43,534 nt of DNA, from the NCBI GenBank assembly GCA_009377475.1, contig WHTY01000031.1, positions 1-43,534 on the forward strand. The letters run 5' to 3'. Source of the stretch: Actinophytocola sp. (GTDB lineage: Bacteria > Actinomycetota > Actinomycetes > Mycobacteriales > Pseudonocardiaceae). Position 1 is the first letter of the stretch; each line of letters starts with the position of its first letter. This document shows positions 21,956 to 29,814 of this stretch, piece by piece. The translations under genes and the position numbers were made by a program. The notes under the pieces are model-generated. The model was not told the DNA's origin. It saw only the letters and a list, made by a program, of their open reading frames with translations, and searched no databases.

Positions 21956-22687
21956 CTACCGAACGGCGGCCAGCGCCTCCGGCAGCGTGAACGCGCCCGC
22001 GTACAGCGCCTTGCCGACGATCGCACCCTCGACACCGTCGCCGGTCAGCTTCGACAGCGCCACCAGGTCGTCCACGCTGGATACCCCGCCGGAGGCGATC
22101 ACAGCGGCGTCGGTACGGGCGCACACGGCGGCGAGCAGGTCCAGGTTGGGGCCGCGCAGCGTGCCGTCCTTGCTGACGTCGGTGACGACGTAGCGTTGCG
22201 CGCCGTCGGCGTCCAGCCGGGCCAGCACCTCCCACAGGTCGCCGCCGTCCTTGGTCCAGCCGCGCGCCGCGAGCCGGTGCCCCTCGTCGGTGATCCGCAC
22301 GTCGAGGCCGATGGCGACCCGGTCGCCGTAGTCCGCGACGACCCGCGACGTCCACTCCGGATCCTCCAACGCTGCGGTGCCAAGGTTGACCCGCCGCGCC
22401 CCGGTCGCCAACGCGGCTTCCAACGAGGCGTCGTCGCGGATGCCACCGGAGATCTCCACGTGGACGTCGAGCTTGCCGACGACCTCGGCGAGCAGTTCCC
22501 GGTTCGAGCCCTTGCCGAACGCGGCGTCGAGGTCGACCAGGTGAATCCACTCGGCGCCGTCGCGCTGCCAGGACAGGGCGGCGTCCAGCGGGGCACCGTA
22601 GGTGGTCTCGGTTCCGGCCTCGCCTTGGACCAGGCGCACGGCCTGGCCATCGGCGACGTCAACAGCGGGGAGCAGCGTCAAAGTCAC
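21956..22687 (-). CDS. priA: Bifunctional HisA/TrpF isomerase PriA
   Basis: 243-residue TIM barrel. Isomerises ProFAR in histidine synthesis and, in actinobacteria, also phosphoribosyl anthranilate in tryptophan synthesis. Asp10 ([10 protein letters not shown]), Arg18 ([10 protein letters not shown]) and the second catalytic Asp in [11 protein letters not shown] fit PriA. No trpF occurs in the window and TrpC is a single domain, supporting dual use. GTG 22687 has TAGAGT 8 nt upstream and no Shine-Dalgarno. It follows hisH by 29 bp. The phosphatase gene impA/hisN, usual after hisA in mycobacteria, is absent. Confidence 0.95.
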   Translation of the reverse strand: MTLTLLPAVDVADGQAVRLVQGEAGTETTYGAPLDAALSWQRDGAEWIHLVDLDAAFGKGSNRELLAEVVGKLDVHVEISGGIRDDASLEAALATGARRVNLGTAALEDPEWTSRVVADYGDRVAIGLDVRITDEGHRLAARGWTKDGGDLWEVLARLDADGAQRYVVTDVSKDGTLRGPNLDLLAAVCARTDAAVIASGGVSSVDDLVALSKLTGDGVEGAIVGKALYAGAFTLPEALAAVR

Positions 22688-22716
22688 GGTGTCTCACTCT
22701 AGGCGAGTGGTCTGCG

Positions 22717-23349
22717 TTACGAGAGGGTGCCCAGCCAGTTGCGCAGTACCTGGGCACCGGCGTCGCTGGACTTCTCCGGGTGGAACTGCGTCGCGCAGAG
22801 CGCGCCGTTCTCGACGGCGGCGACGAAGTCCTCGCCGTGGTGCGCCCAGGTCACCTTGGGGGCCTGACCGGCGAGCCCTGACTCCAACTCCCACGTGCGG
22901 GCGGCGTAGGAGTGCACGAAGTAGAACCGCGTGTCCGCATCGAGCCCGGCGAACAGCACCGAGTCCTCCGGGGCGCGCACGGTATTCCAGCCCATGTGCG
23001 GCAGGACGTCCGCGTGCAGGCCGTCGACGACGCCGGGCCACTCGCCAAGACCCTCGGCCTCGTCGCCGTGCTCGACACCGCGCTCGAACAGGATCTGCAT
23101 GCCGACGCAGATGCCGAGCACCGGACGTCCACCCGCGAGGCGCTTGCCGACGATCTTGTCGCCACCGACCTCGCGCAGACCGGCGATGCAGGCGCTGAAC
23201 GCGCCGACGCCGGGCACCACGAGTCCGTCGGCGTTGAGCGCGGCATGCGGATCGGACGTCACCTCGACGTCGGCGCCCGCGCGCCGCACGGCACGCTCGG
23301 CGGAACGGAGGTTGCCCGACCCATAGTCCAAGATCACGACACGTGTCAC
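22717..23349 (-). CDS. hisH: Imidazole glycerol phosphate synthase, glutamine amidotransferase subunit
   Basis: 210-residue class I glutaminase giving ammonia to HisF. The catalytic triad is Cys81 (LGICVGMQ), His190 and Glu192 (TQFHPEKS). The oxyanion strand PGVGAF is present. GTG 23349 ([12 protein letters not shown]) is preferred: the protein then has the family's normal start. TAGGCT lies 7 nt before it and overlaps the stop of the MFS gene. Longer upstream sequence is MFS coding in another frame. Confidence 0.95.
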   Translation of the reverse strand: MTRVVILDYGSGNLRSAERAVRRAGADVEVTSDPHAALNADGLVVPGVGAFSACIAGLREVGGDKIVGKRLAGGRPVLGICVGMQILFERGVEHGDEAEGLGEWPGVVDGLHADVLPHMGWNTVRAPEDSVLFAGLDADTRFYFVHSYAARTWELESGLAGQAPKVTWAHHGEDFVAAVENGALCATQFHPEKSSDAGAQVLRNWLGTLS

Positions 23350-23359
23350 GTCGTCAAGC

Positions 23360-24532
23360 CTACTTCCCGCCCTTGGCCGCGGCGGACACCGGCAACACGG
23401 CGAGCGCGAGAACCCCGAGCGCGCCGAACGCGACCGGGTAGCTCGTCGTGGCCGCCACCGCGCCGACGGCAACGGCACCCGCGCCCTGACCGGCGTCGAA
23501 CGCGACATTCCACGCGACACTGGCGTGTGCGGGCGAGACCCGCGCGAACATCAGCACCAGCGAGTCGTTCTGCACCACGCCGAACCCGGCGCCATAGACG
23601 GCGACGCAGGCCACCGCGACGATCATCGCCGACGTGGTCGCGACGCCGGTGCCGCCCGCGAAGCCGAGCAGGCCAGCCGCCACCGCCGCCAGCCCGGCGA
23701 GCAGGAGTCTGCCCGCCGTCGCGGCGCGGTCGCCCCACATCCCGGCGAGCCACCGGCCGCTCAGCGCGGTCGCCGACATCAACAGCAGCGCGGCCGAGCC
23801 CAGCGCGGGGATGTCCGTGAACACCAGCGGCAGGAAGGTCACCATCGCGCCGAACGCGATCGACCCCGCCAACATCGGCAGCCACGGCCGCCACACCGAG
23901 GCGGCGGCAACGGTGACCGGCTGGGCGTCGGTGCGGGCGTCCGTGTGACCACGCGGCAGCACCACCATCGGCGCGATCGCGAGTAGCGGCAGCGCGAACC
24001 CGGCGGCGAACACCGGGACGAACCCGGCGTACTCCGCGATGGCGGTGCTCGCGGGCAGGCACACCAGCAGCGGGATGCCCACGGCGAGGCCGTAGAGCCC
24101 CGAGCCGCGCCCGAGTGAGCCCGCTGGCAGCAGCTCGGCGATGAGCGCGCTACCGCAGACGGTGACGATGCCGAACCCGAGGCCCCGCACGCCGGAGATC
24201 GCCAGGATCGGCTGCCACGTCGTCGACAGCGCCAGCAGCGGCACCGGCACGCCGATCAGCAACGCCCCGACGATCGACATCGCGCGGTAGCCGAAGCGGC
24301 GGACCAAGCCGGTCATCAGGAGCTGCGCCAACACCGTCGTCGCCATGAACACGCCGGTCGACGCGCCTGCGGCGAACTCGCCACCACCGTTGCGCACCAC
24401 CCACAGCGGCACGACCGAGACCAACAGGGAGAACCCGGCGAACAGCCCAACCGACGCGAGCAGCAACGCGACGAACGGGCCGTTACGCAACGGCGAGGCG
24501 GCGTCCGGGTGGCTCAGCGACAAAGTGGGCAC
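23360..24532 (-). CDS. MFS transporter, probable efflux pump
   Basis: 390 residues with twelve hydrophobic segments in two halves of six. [24 protein letters not shown] matches the loop 2-3 motif region of the superfamily (positions about 60-83, given here in part), with [14 protein letters not shown] as its counterpart in the second half. The long central loop holds a hydrophilic stretch ([11 protein letters not shown]). It is divergent from soxR, and a SoxR-box-like sequence lies between them, so export of a redox-active compound under SoxR control is plausible. The stop is 10 bp before the hisH start. Confidence 0.85.
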   Translation of the reverse strand: MPTLSLSHPDAASPLRNGPFVALLLASVGLFAGFSLLVSVVPLWVVRNGGGEFAAGASTGVFMATTVLAQLLMTGLVRRFGYRAMSIVGALLIGVPVPLLALSTTWQPILAISGVRGLGFGIVTVCGSALIAELLPAGSLGRGSGLYGLAVGIPLLVCLPASTAIAEYAGFVPVFAAGFALPLLAIAPMVVLPRGHTDARTDAQPVTVAAASVWRPWLPMLAGSIAFGAMVTFLPLVFTDIPALGSAALLLMSATALSGRWLAGMWGDRAATAGRLLLAGLAAVAAGLLGFAGGTGVATTSAMIVAVACVAVYGAGFGVVQNDSLVLMFARVSPAHASVAWNVAFDAGQGAGAVAVGAVAATTSYPVAFGALGVLALAVLPVSAAAKGGK

Positions 24533-24580
24533 ATTCCAGTCCTACACCGAGGGGCAATCGGGTATTCCGCGGCATGGGAC

Positions 24581-24676
24581 GACGCCGTGTCCCCCGCTCA
24601 CGCCGCCGTGTCCCCCGCTCACGCCGCCGTGTCCCCCGTTCGCGACGTCGTGTACCCCGTTCGCGACGTCGGGTAG
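24581..24676. repeat. 21-bp tandem array (family B) between MFS gene and soxR
   Basis: Four and a half units at an exact 21-bp step (GTGT at 24587, 24608, 24629, 24650). Minus-strand consensus GYGARCGGGGGACAC, then GRCGKC. The same unit occurs at 34893-34945 and 39492-39590. It lies in the leader of the MFS gene. Confidence 0.85.
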
Positions 24677-24706
24677 ACGCTGACGGCCAGCCACTGCCAG
24701 CGTCGA

Positions 24707-24726
24707 ACTTCGACTTAACTGGAGGT
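24707..24726. promoter_or_regulatory. SoxR box
   Basis: The sequence ACTTCGACTTAACTGGAGGT matches 16 of 20 positions of the classical SoxR site (A-CCTCAAGTTAACTTGAGG-T). It ends 1 nt before ATG 24728. On the minus strand ATGACC, 19 bases, GACGCT gives the long spacer expected of a MerR-type promoter facing the MFS gene. Confidence 0.6.
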
Positions 24727-24727
24727 C

Positions 24728-25207
24728 ATGGCTAAGGTGGGTGGTGTGACGGCTCTCGCGCACCATCTCACGATCGGACAGGTCGCCGAACGCAGCGGCG
24801 TCCCCCACACGACGTTGCGATTCTACGAGGACCGCGGCCTGATCAGCGCCGAGCGCACCGCGGGCAACCAGCGCCGCTACCCGCGCGCCACGCTGCGCCG
24901 CATCGCGTTCATCCGGTCCGCGCAGCGCGTCGGGCTGAGCCTGGACGACATCGCGGAGGCGCTGTCGACGTTGCCCGCGCACAGCGCCCCCACCAAGGCG
25001 GACTGGACGAAGCTGTCCAAGCGCTGGCGCACCGAGCTCGACACCCGCATCGACGCGCTGCAACGACTCCGCGACAGCCTCACGACCTGCATCGGGTGCG
25101 GCTGCCTGTCGCTGCGCGCATGCGGATTGTTCAACCAGCAGGACCAGCTCGCCGAGTATGGTCCCGGCGCCCCGAAGTTGAAGGCGGCGTCCGAAGGCGG
25201 GATCTGA
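24728..25207 (+). CDS. soxR: Redox-sensing MerR-family activator SoxR
   Basis: 159 residues from ATG 24728. The MerR helix-turn-helix is at about 14-50 (LTIGQVAERSGVPHTTLRFY). A dimerisation helix follows, then the [2Fe-2S] site Cys121, 124, 126, 132 (CIGCGCLSLRAC; spacing C-x2-C-x-C-x5-C), diagnostic of SoxR. Oxidation of this cluster by redox-cycling compounds switches the protein on. GTG 24746 (MTALAHHLTIG) is a serious alternative start, because ATG 24728 sits too close to GGAGG and abuts the SoxR box. The divergent MFS exporter is the likely target. Confidence 0.92.
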   Translation: MAKVGGVTALAHHLTIGQVAERSGVPHTTLRFYEDRGLISAERTAGNQRRYPRATLRRIAFIRSAQRVGLSLDDIAEALSTLPAHSAPTKADWTKLSKRWRTELDTRIDALQRLRDSLTTCIGCGCLSLRACGLFNQQDQLAEYGPGAPKLKAASEGGI

Positions 25208-25216
25208 GCCGCCTCA

Positions 25217-25777
25217 TCACCGCCGCCGGGGCCTGCCGAGGGCGCGACCTCCCGCGTCGAGCAGCGCGGCGCGAAGCTGGTCGTCGTCGAGGTCGGCCAC
25301 CTCGGGCGCGCCGCCGGTCCCTGACATACCCAGCACCGCGACGAACGCCGCCACCCGAGCCTCCGGCGTGGGCTCCGCCCCGGTCAGCACCGCGATGACC
25401 CGCTCGGCGACGCCGCCGTACTCGCGCACGGACGCCTCGACGATCCGCTGCAATCCGGGGTCGCCATTGAACAGCCGCACCAGCGTCCGATGGCGAATGA
25501 TCACGTCCACCAGGCCGTCGAGCATCGTGTCGACCCGCGCGCCGTGTCGTCGTTGCGCCTCGGCCGCGGTGACGGCGACCCGCAGGTCGCGCAGCCCGGG
25601 CTCGATGACGGCGTGTGCGATCTCGTCCTTCGTTTTGAAGTAGTAGTACACGGCGGCCTTGGTGACGCCGAGCGCGTCGGCGATCCGCTGCAACGACGTG
25701 CCCTCGACGCCGTGCTCCGCGTAGAGCCCGAGCGCCGTGTCGAGCAACCGCCCCCTGGTGTCGACCGCCTCGGTCAT
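25217..25777 (-). CDS. TetR-family regulator (3) of MMPL exporter
   Basis: 186 residues. The helix-turn-helix is at about 8-52 (LLDTALGLYAEHGVEGTSLQ, then DALGVTKAAVYYYFKTKDEI). The C-terminal domain is the ligand pocket. ATG 25777 has AGGAGG 5 nt upstream. It is divergent from the MMPL gene, and two matching palindromes lie between them (25843-25881). It almost certainly represses the transporter and itself. The ends of this gene and soxR converge within 10 bp. Confidence 0.88.
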   Translation of the reverse strand: MTEAVDTRGRLLDTALGLYAEHGVEGTSLQRIADALGVTKAAVYYYFKTKDEIAHAVIEPGLRDLRVAVTAAEAQRRHGARVDTMLDGLVDVIIRHRTLVRLFNGDPGLQRIVEASVREYGGVAERVIAVLTGAEPTPEARVAAFVAVLGMSGTGGAPEVADLDDDQLRAALLDAGGRALGRPRRR

Positions 25778-25842
25778 GACCGCCTCCTCGCCTGCGCGGT
25801 GTCCCTGGCCCACGCTATCCGCCCCGTGCGTCCGGTCACATG

Positions 25843-25881
25843 CTAGCTGAACGGCTTGTCGCTCCCTAGCCGAATGGCTAG
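25843..25881. promoter_or_regulatory. Double TetR operator between TetR (3) and MMPL genes
   Basis: A perfect palindrome CTAGCC-GAAT-GGCTAG at 25866-25881 and a degenerate copy CTAGCT-GAAC-GGCTTG at 25843-25858. The centres are 23 bp apart, close to two helical turns, suggesting two dimers on one DNA face. Confidence 0.75.
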
Positions 25882-25930
25882 CGTCGAACGTGACAGTCTT
25901 TCGCACTCTCTCCCGCGATCGGAGACAGCC

Positions 25931-28087
25931 GTGGCCGCCTTCCTGCACCGGATTGGACGTTTCTCGTTCCGGCACCGCGTCCTCGTGACCGGTGTCTGGC
26001 TCCTGCTGCTGGCCGTGGTCGGCGTGACGTCGGCGACGCTGTCGGGCGCGATGACCAACGCCGTGTCGATCCCTGGCACCGAGTCGCAGCGGGCCATCGA
26101 CCAGCTTGAGGAGCGGTTCCCACAGGCAGCGGCTGGCGCGACGGCGCGGGTCGTCATCGCCGCGCCGGAGGGCGAGACGCTCACCGATCCGGCCAACGCC
26201 CGCGCTGCCAAGGCGGTGCTGGCCGAGGCGCGCGCCGCCGCAGGGGTGGTCGACGTCAGCGACCCGTTCGCCACCCGCTCGCTGTCGCCGGACGGCCGGA
26301 TCGCGCTGGCGCAAGCGACCTACGACGTCCAGCCGTTCGAGGTCACCGACGCGCAGCGCCAGGAACTCCTCGATGCCGCCCAGCCGGGACGCCATGCGGG
26401 GTTGCAGGTCGAGTTCGGCGGCGACGTCATCGCGGGCGCGCCGGAGACAGAGCCCACCGAGGTCATCGGCGTCGCGGTCGCGGCGGTGGTGCTGGCGATC
26501 ACGTTCGGCTCACTGCTGGCGGCGGGGTTGCCGCTGCTCACGGCGTTGATCGGCGTCGGCGTCGGCATGGCGGGCATCACGACGGTGTCCGGGTTCTTTG
26601 AGCTGAACGCGAACACGCCGGTGCTCGCGCTGATGATCGGGCTCGCAGTCGGCATCGACTACGCCCTGTTCATCGTGTCGCGCTACCGGCACGAGCTGGG
26701 CAACGGCCGCGCACCAGAACAGGCGGCCGCGCACGCGGTGGGCACGGCAGGGTCGGCCGTCGTGTTCGCGGGGCTGACGGTGATCATCGCGCTGGCGGGG
26801 CTGACCGTGGTCGGCATCCCGTTCCTGGGCGAGATGGGGCTCGCGGCGTCGTTGACCGTGGCGGTCGCCGTGCTCATCGCCGTCACACTGCTACCCGCCG
26901 TGCTGGGCTTCGCGGGACGTCGAGTGCTGGCGCGACGTCTCCCCGGCCTGCGCAAGCTCGGCCAGGGCACCGGCGACACGCTGGGACAACGCTGGGCGCG
27001 GTTCGTCGCGCGGCACCGCTGGCCGGTGCTGATCGCGACAGTCGGGGCGCTCGCCGTGGTGGCGATCCCGGCCGCGAGCATGCAGCTCGGACTGCCGGAC
27101 GACAGCATGGCGTCGGAGGACTCCACCCGCCGTGCCGCGTACGACCTGATCAGCGAAGGTTTCGGTGAGGGCGCCAACGGGCAGCTCACCGTCGTCGTCG
27201 ACAGTTCCAACGGCGACGCCGTGCGGCAGGCGGCAGGCAGGATCGCGGAGCTGGACCACGTCGCGGCCGTGACGCCGCCGCAGACCAACCCGGCGGGCGA
27301 CCTCAGCGTGTTCAGCGTGATCCCGGAGACTGGACCGAGCAGTCAGGCGACGCACGGCCTGGTCACCGCGATCCGCGACCTGCGCGAGTTGACCGGTATT
27401 GACCTCGTGGTGACCGGGCAGACCGCGATGAACATCGACGTCTCTGAGAAGCTGTCGGACGCGCTGCTGCCGTATCTGACACTGATCGTCGGGTTGGCGT
27501 TCGTGCTGTTGATGCTGGTGTTCCGCTCAGTCGCGGTGCCGGTGAAGGCCACGCTCGGGTTCCTCGGCTCGGTGGCGGCAGCGTTCGGCGCGGTCGTCGC
27601 GGTGTTCCAGTGGGGTTGGCTGACCAACCTGCTCGGCGTCGACGCGACCGGGCCGATCATGAGCATGCTGCCGGTGCTGCTGATCGGTGTCCTGTTCGGA
27701 CTCGCGATGGACTACCAGGTGTTCCTGGTGACGCGGATGCGAGAGGAGTACGTCCACGGCGCGGCACCGACCACGGCGATGGTGACCGGGTTCCGCCACA
27801 GCGCGCGGGTCGTCATCGCCGCCGCGTTGATCATGATCAGCGTGTTCGCCGGGTTCGTGCTGTCCTCGGAGACGCTGATCCAGTCGATCGGGTTCGCGCT
27901 CGCGTTCGGCGTCGCGGTGGACGCCTTCGTGGTGCGGATGACGCTGGTTCCCGCGGTGATGTCGCTGCTCGGCAGGGGCGCGTGGTGGCTGCCGCGCTGG
28001 CTGGGCCGGCTGCTGCCCACGGTCGACGTCGAAGGCGAGGCACTGGCGAAGCCGCAGGCCGAGCAGCGGGAGCCTGCGCGGGTGTAA
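25931..28087 (+). CDS. MMPL-family (RND superfamily) membrane transporter
   Basis: 718 residues. Two repeats, each with one membrane helix, a large extracytoplasmic loop (about 35-170 and about 390-530) and a bundle of five helices. IGLAVGIDYALFIVSRYRHE and FGLAMDYQVFLVTRMREEYV carry the Asp-Tyr pairs of the proton relay in helices 4 and 10. GTG 25931 (MAAFLHRIGRFSFRHR) follows GGAGAC; an upstream in-frame start at 25856 would run through the operator. It probably exports lipids or drugs and is controlled by the divergent TetR. Confidence 0.9.
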   Translation: MAAFLHRIGRFSFRHRVLVTGVWLLLLAVVGVTSATLSGAMTNAVSIPGTESQRAIDQLEERFPQAAAGATARVVIAAPEGETLTDPANARAAKAVLAEARAAAGVVDVSDPFATRSLSPDGRIALAQATYDVQPFEVTDAQRQELLDAAQPGRHAGLQVEFGGDVIAGAPETEPTEVIGVAVAAVVLAITFGSLLAAGLPLLTALIGVGVGMAGITTVSGFFELNANTPVLALMIGLAVGIDYALFIVSRYRHELGNGRAPEQAAAHAVGTAGSAVVFAGLTVIIALAGLTVVGIPFLGEMGLAASLTVAVAVLIAVTLLPAVLGFAGRRVLARRLPGLRKLGQGTGDTLGQRWARFVARHRWPVLIATVGALAVVAIPAASMQLGLPDDSMASEDSTRRAAYDLISEGFGEGANGQLTVVVDSSNGDAVRQAAGRIAELDHVAAVTPPQTNPAGDLSVFSVIPETGPSSQATHGLVTAIRDLRELTGIDLVVTGQTAMNIDVSEKLSDALLPYLTLIVGLAFVLLMLVFRSVAVPVKATLGFLGSVAAAFGAVVAVFQWGWLTNLLGVDATGPIMSMLPVLLIGVLFGLAMDYQVFLVTRMREEYVHGAAPTTAMVTGFRHSARVVIAAALIMISVFAGFVLSSETLIQSIGFALAFGVAVDAFVVRMTLVPAVMSLLGRGAWWLPRWLGRLLPTVDVEGEALAKPQAEQREPARV

Positions 28088-28098
28088 GCGGCGGGTGC

Positions 28099-28136
28099 TT
28101 GCCACTAGGGTAATACCAACGGTAGCATCGTGGTAT
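28099..28136 (+). promoter_or_regulatory. mazEF promoter and operator, leaderless
   Basis: TTGCCA (28099-28104), 18 bases, TAGCAT (28123-28128), then ATG 28135 after 6 nt. The palindrome ATACCA (28113-28118), 12 bases, TGGTAT (28131-28136) brackets the -10 and includes the start codon. Binding of the antitoxin there would block both polymerase and ribosome entry. Confidence 0.6.
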
Positions 28137-28356
28137 GAAAGTGAGCGTCAGTCTGCCGGACGAGGATGTCGAGTTCCTCGACCGCTACAGCCGCGAGCAT
28201 CACATCGGATCACGGTCCGCCGCGCTGACCAGGGCCGTGCAGTTGCTTCGAGCATCACAGTTGGGACCTGCCTACGCTGACGCGTGGCGCGAGTGGGAGG
28301 AATCCGGCGAGGCCGATGTCTGGGAGTCCACAACAGCTGACGGTCTGGCGTCGTAG
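28135..28356 (+). CDS. mazE: Ribbon-helix-helix antitoxin (MazE type)
   Basis: 73 residues. The first about 45 form the DNA-binding fold (MKVSVSLPDEDVEFLDRYSR, then GSRSAALTRAVQLL). The acidic, Trp-rich tail (DAWREWEESGEADVWES) would wrap the toxin. It is followed at once by the toxin gene (TAG then ATG, no gap). It probably represses its own operon through the palindrome at its start codon. Confidence 0.85.
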   Translation: MKVSVSLPDEDVEFLDRYSREHHIGSRSAALTRAVQLLRASQLGPAYADAWREWEESGEADVWESTTADGLAS

Positions 28357-28704
28357 ATGCTCCGTGGCGACATCTACTTGGCCGATCTCGATCCCACCCA
28401 GGGCGCGGAAGCCAACAAACGTCGACCGGTGGTGATCGTCAGTAACGACGGCGCCAACACCACCGCCGCGCTCTCGCGGCATGGCGTGCTCACCGTCGTT
28501 CCGGTGACGTCGAACGTCGCCAAGGTGTATCCGTTTCAGGCGCTCCTGCCCGCCGATGAAGTGGGGCTGGACCGCGATTCGAAGGCGCAAGCGGAGCAGG
28601 TGAGATCGATCAGCGTGGGTCGCCTGGGCACGCATGCGGGGCGGTTGACACCCAGTCTGCTCGACGCACTCGACGACGCGCTGCGCCTGCACCTCAGTCT
28701 CTAA
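28357..28704 (+). CDS. mazF: MazF/PemK-family endoribonuclease toxin
   Basis: 115 residues. The SH3-like barrel shows RGDIYLADLDPTQGAE, then KRRPVVIVSND, VLTVVPVTSNV and LDRDSKAQAEQVRSIS. Conserved Arg25-type (RRPVVIV) and Thr/Ser (PVTSN) residues of the catalytic site are present. It cleaves mRNA at short motifs that cannot be predicted here. The ATG directly abuts the antitoxin stop, so translation is coupled. The protein looks intact. Confidence 0.9.
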   Translation: MLRGDIYLADLDPTQGAEANKRRPVVIVSNDGANTTAALSRHGVLTVVPVTSNVAKVYPFQALLPADEVGLDRDSKAQAEQVRSISVGRLGTHAGRLTPSLLDALDDALRLHLSL

Positions 28705-28759
28705 CGTACCGAGAAGCAACCCAGCGCGCGCAGTCAGACCTCGACGACCTTGTAGCCCC

Positions 28760-28780
28760 CTGTAGCACCATGCGCTACAG
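28760..28780. terminator. Hairpin between mazF and convergent small gene
   Basis: CTGTAGC, 7-base loop, GCTACAG. It covers the stop codon of the small membrane-protein gene and lies 56 bp after the mazF stop. There is no U-tract, so this is a weak two-way terminator at best. Confidence 0.4.
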
Positions 28781-28936
28781 CGAGAACCACCAGACGGCCG
28801 CGCCGCCCGCAGCGAGCACGGCCGCGGCGAGCAGCACCATCGCCATGCCCTTCGCCGTCTTCCAGGTGGTGTAGACCCCGCCCAGCAGGAATCCCGCGAG
28901 CGCGATCAACACAACGATGACGACTTCGGATGACAC
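28775..28936 (-). CDS. Small two-helix membrane protein (53 residues)
   Basis: From GTG 28936 the frame reads MSSEVVIVVLIALAGFLLGG, a short basic loop (VYTTWKTAKGM), then a second helix (MVLLAAAVLAAGGAAVWW) and ends FSL. A good GGAGGAA is 7 nt before the GTG, and codon third positions are G/C-rich. The phase is distinct from the longer, poorly supported open frame that overlaps it. Function is unknown. It is too short for most automatic gene finders. Confidence 0.7.
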   Translation of the reverse strand: MSSEVVIVVLIALAGFLLGGVYTTWKTAKGMAMVLLAAAVLAAGGAAVWWFSL

Positions 28937-29036
28937 GGCGACGTTCCTCCAACGACTCGACTCGGACGGTGCCGCGCAGCCTATCCGTCCGAGCTGTCAG
29001 CACCGCCCGCGCGTTCGGTTCAGGCCGCCGCCACGG

Positions 29037-29645
29037 TCACTCGTGGTGGGAGGCGAACCACGGGTGGTGGACGTCGAGGTAGTGCACGTCGGTCAGCATC
29101 GCCATGCCCTCCGCCATCATCGAGGCCACGTCGGCTGGCATCTCCTTGCGCTCGCCATCGCGGGCGGCGTCCTCGCTGGTGAACGCGATCGTCTGGGTGA
29201 AGAAGCCGTCCTCGTCGATGGCGATGGTCGCCCCGATGACGTCGGGACGGTACTGCGCCATCAGTTCGCTGGTCTGCTCCGCGAACGCCCGCGCGCGGTC
29301 CGGATCGGTGACCTGGCCCTGGATGACCTGCACGAAGCCCGCGTCGTCCGAGCCACCACCGAGCAGCACGATGACGTCCCTGCAGTCGTGGAAGGTGACG
29401 GGGCCGGTAAAGTGCTGCTCCATCTCACGCCACCACTCCCCCTGCTCGGGTCGCTCGCTGTTGCGCCGCGCGGCCTCCTCGGACTCGAAGCGGACGGCGG
29501 CGACGAACATGCCGTCGTCAGTGACGCCGAACGTCCCGCCGAGCCAGCCTTCGGCACCGGATTCGAGGTCGGTGAGCCAGCGGTCCATCAACGCCCGAGC
29601 GGCGTCGGCGTCGCGGATGGGGCCCTGGAAGATCTGCATGTACAT
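29037..29645 (-). CDS. Uncharacterised protein, tandem-duplicated alpha/beta-barrel-like domain
   Basis: 202 residues. Two halves of about 95 align: MQIFQGPIRDADAARALMDR, then GMFVAAVRFESEEAARRNSE in the first; VQVIQGQVTDPDRARAFAEQ, then GFFTQTIAFTSEDAARDGER in the second. The beta-alpha-beta layout and pattern resemble dimeric ABM-type ferredoxin folds fused in one chain. Catalytic residues are not recognisable. ATG 29645 (MYMQIF); ATG 29639 is possible. It is divergent from the secreted protein at 29815. Confidence 0.7.
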   Translation of the reverse strand: MYMQIFQGPIRDADAARALMDRWLTDLESGAEGWLGGTFGVTDDGMFVAAVRFESEEAARRNSERPEQGEWWREMEQHFTGPVTFHDCRDVIVLLGGGSDDAGFVQVIQGQVTDPDRARAFAEQTSELMAQYRPDVIGATIAIDEDGFFTQTIAFTSEDAARDGERKEMPADVASMMAEGMAMLTDVHYLDVHHPWFASHHE

Positions 29646-29814
29646 GGTGCGCTCCGTTCACGCCGTCCGAGCGACGACCTCTAGTGAATTGGACGTCTCA
29701 CGCTATGCCCGTTCGCCCGTGATCGGCAGGGCCTTTGGTCCCCGCACCGCGTAACGGCTTTCCGCGCGGCACCGAACTACAGCCAAGACCCTCAGACTTC
29801 GGGAGGCGAGCGCC
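29646..29814. other. Divergent spacer with shared 11-mer
   Basis: Contains GTGAATTGGAC (29684-29694), also found in the DAHP synthase leader. A clear GGGAGGCGAGC precedes the ATG at 29815. No other structure was seen. Confidence 0.4.

Noticed and set aside
24581..24676. CRISPR array
   Set aside because: Units are directly adjacent at 21 bp with no unique spacers and no cas genes nearby.
28734..29003. 89-codon minus-strand frame overlapping the 53-residue gene
   Set aside because: Arg/Gly-rich shadow without domain or ribosome site; the overlapping frame with two membrane helices and GGAGGAA is better supported.
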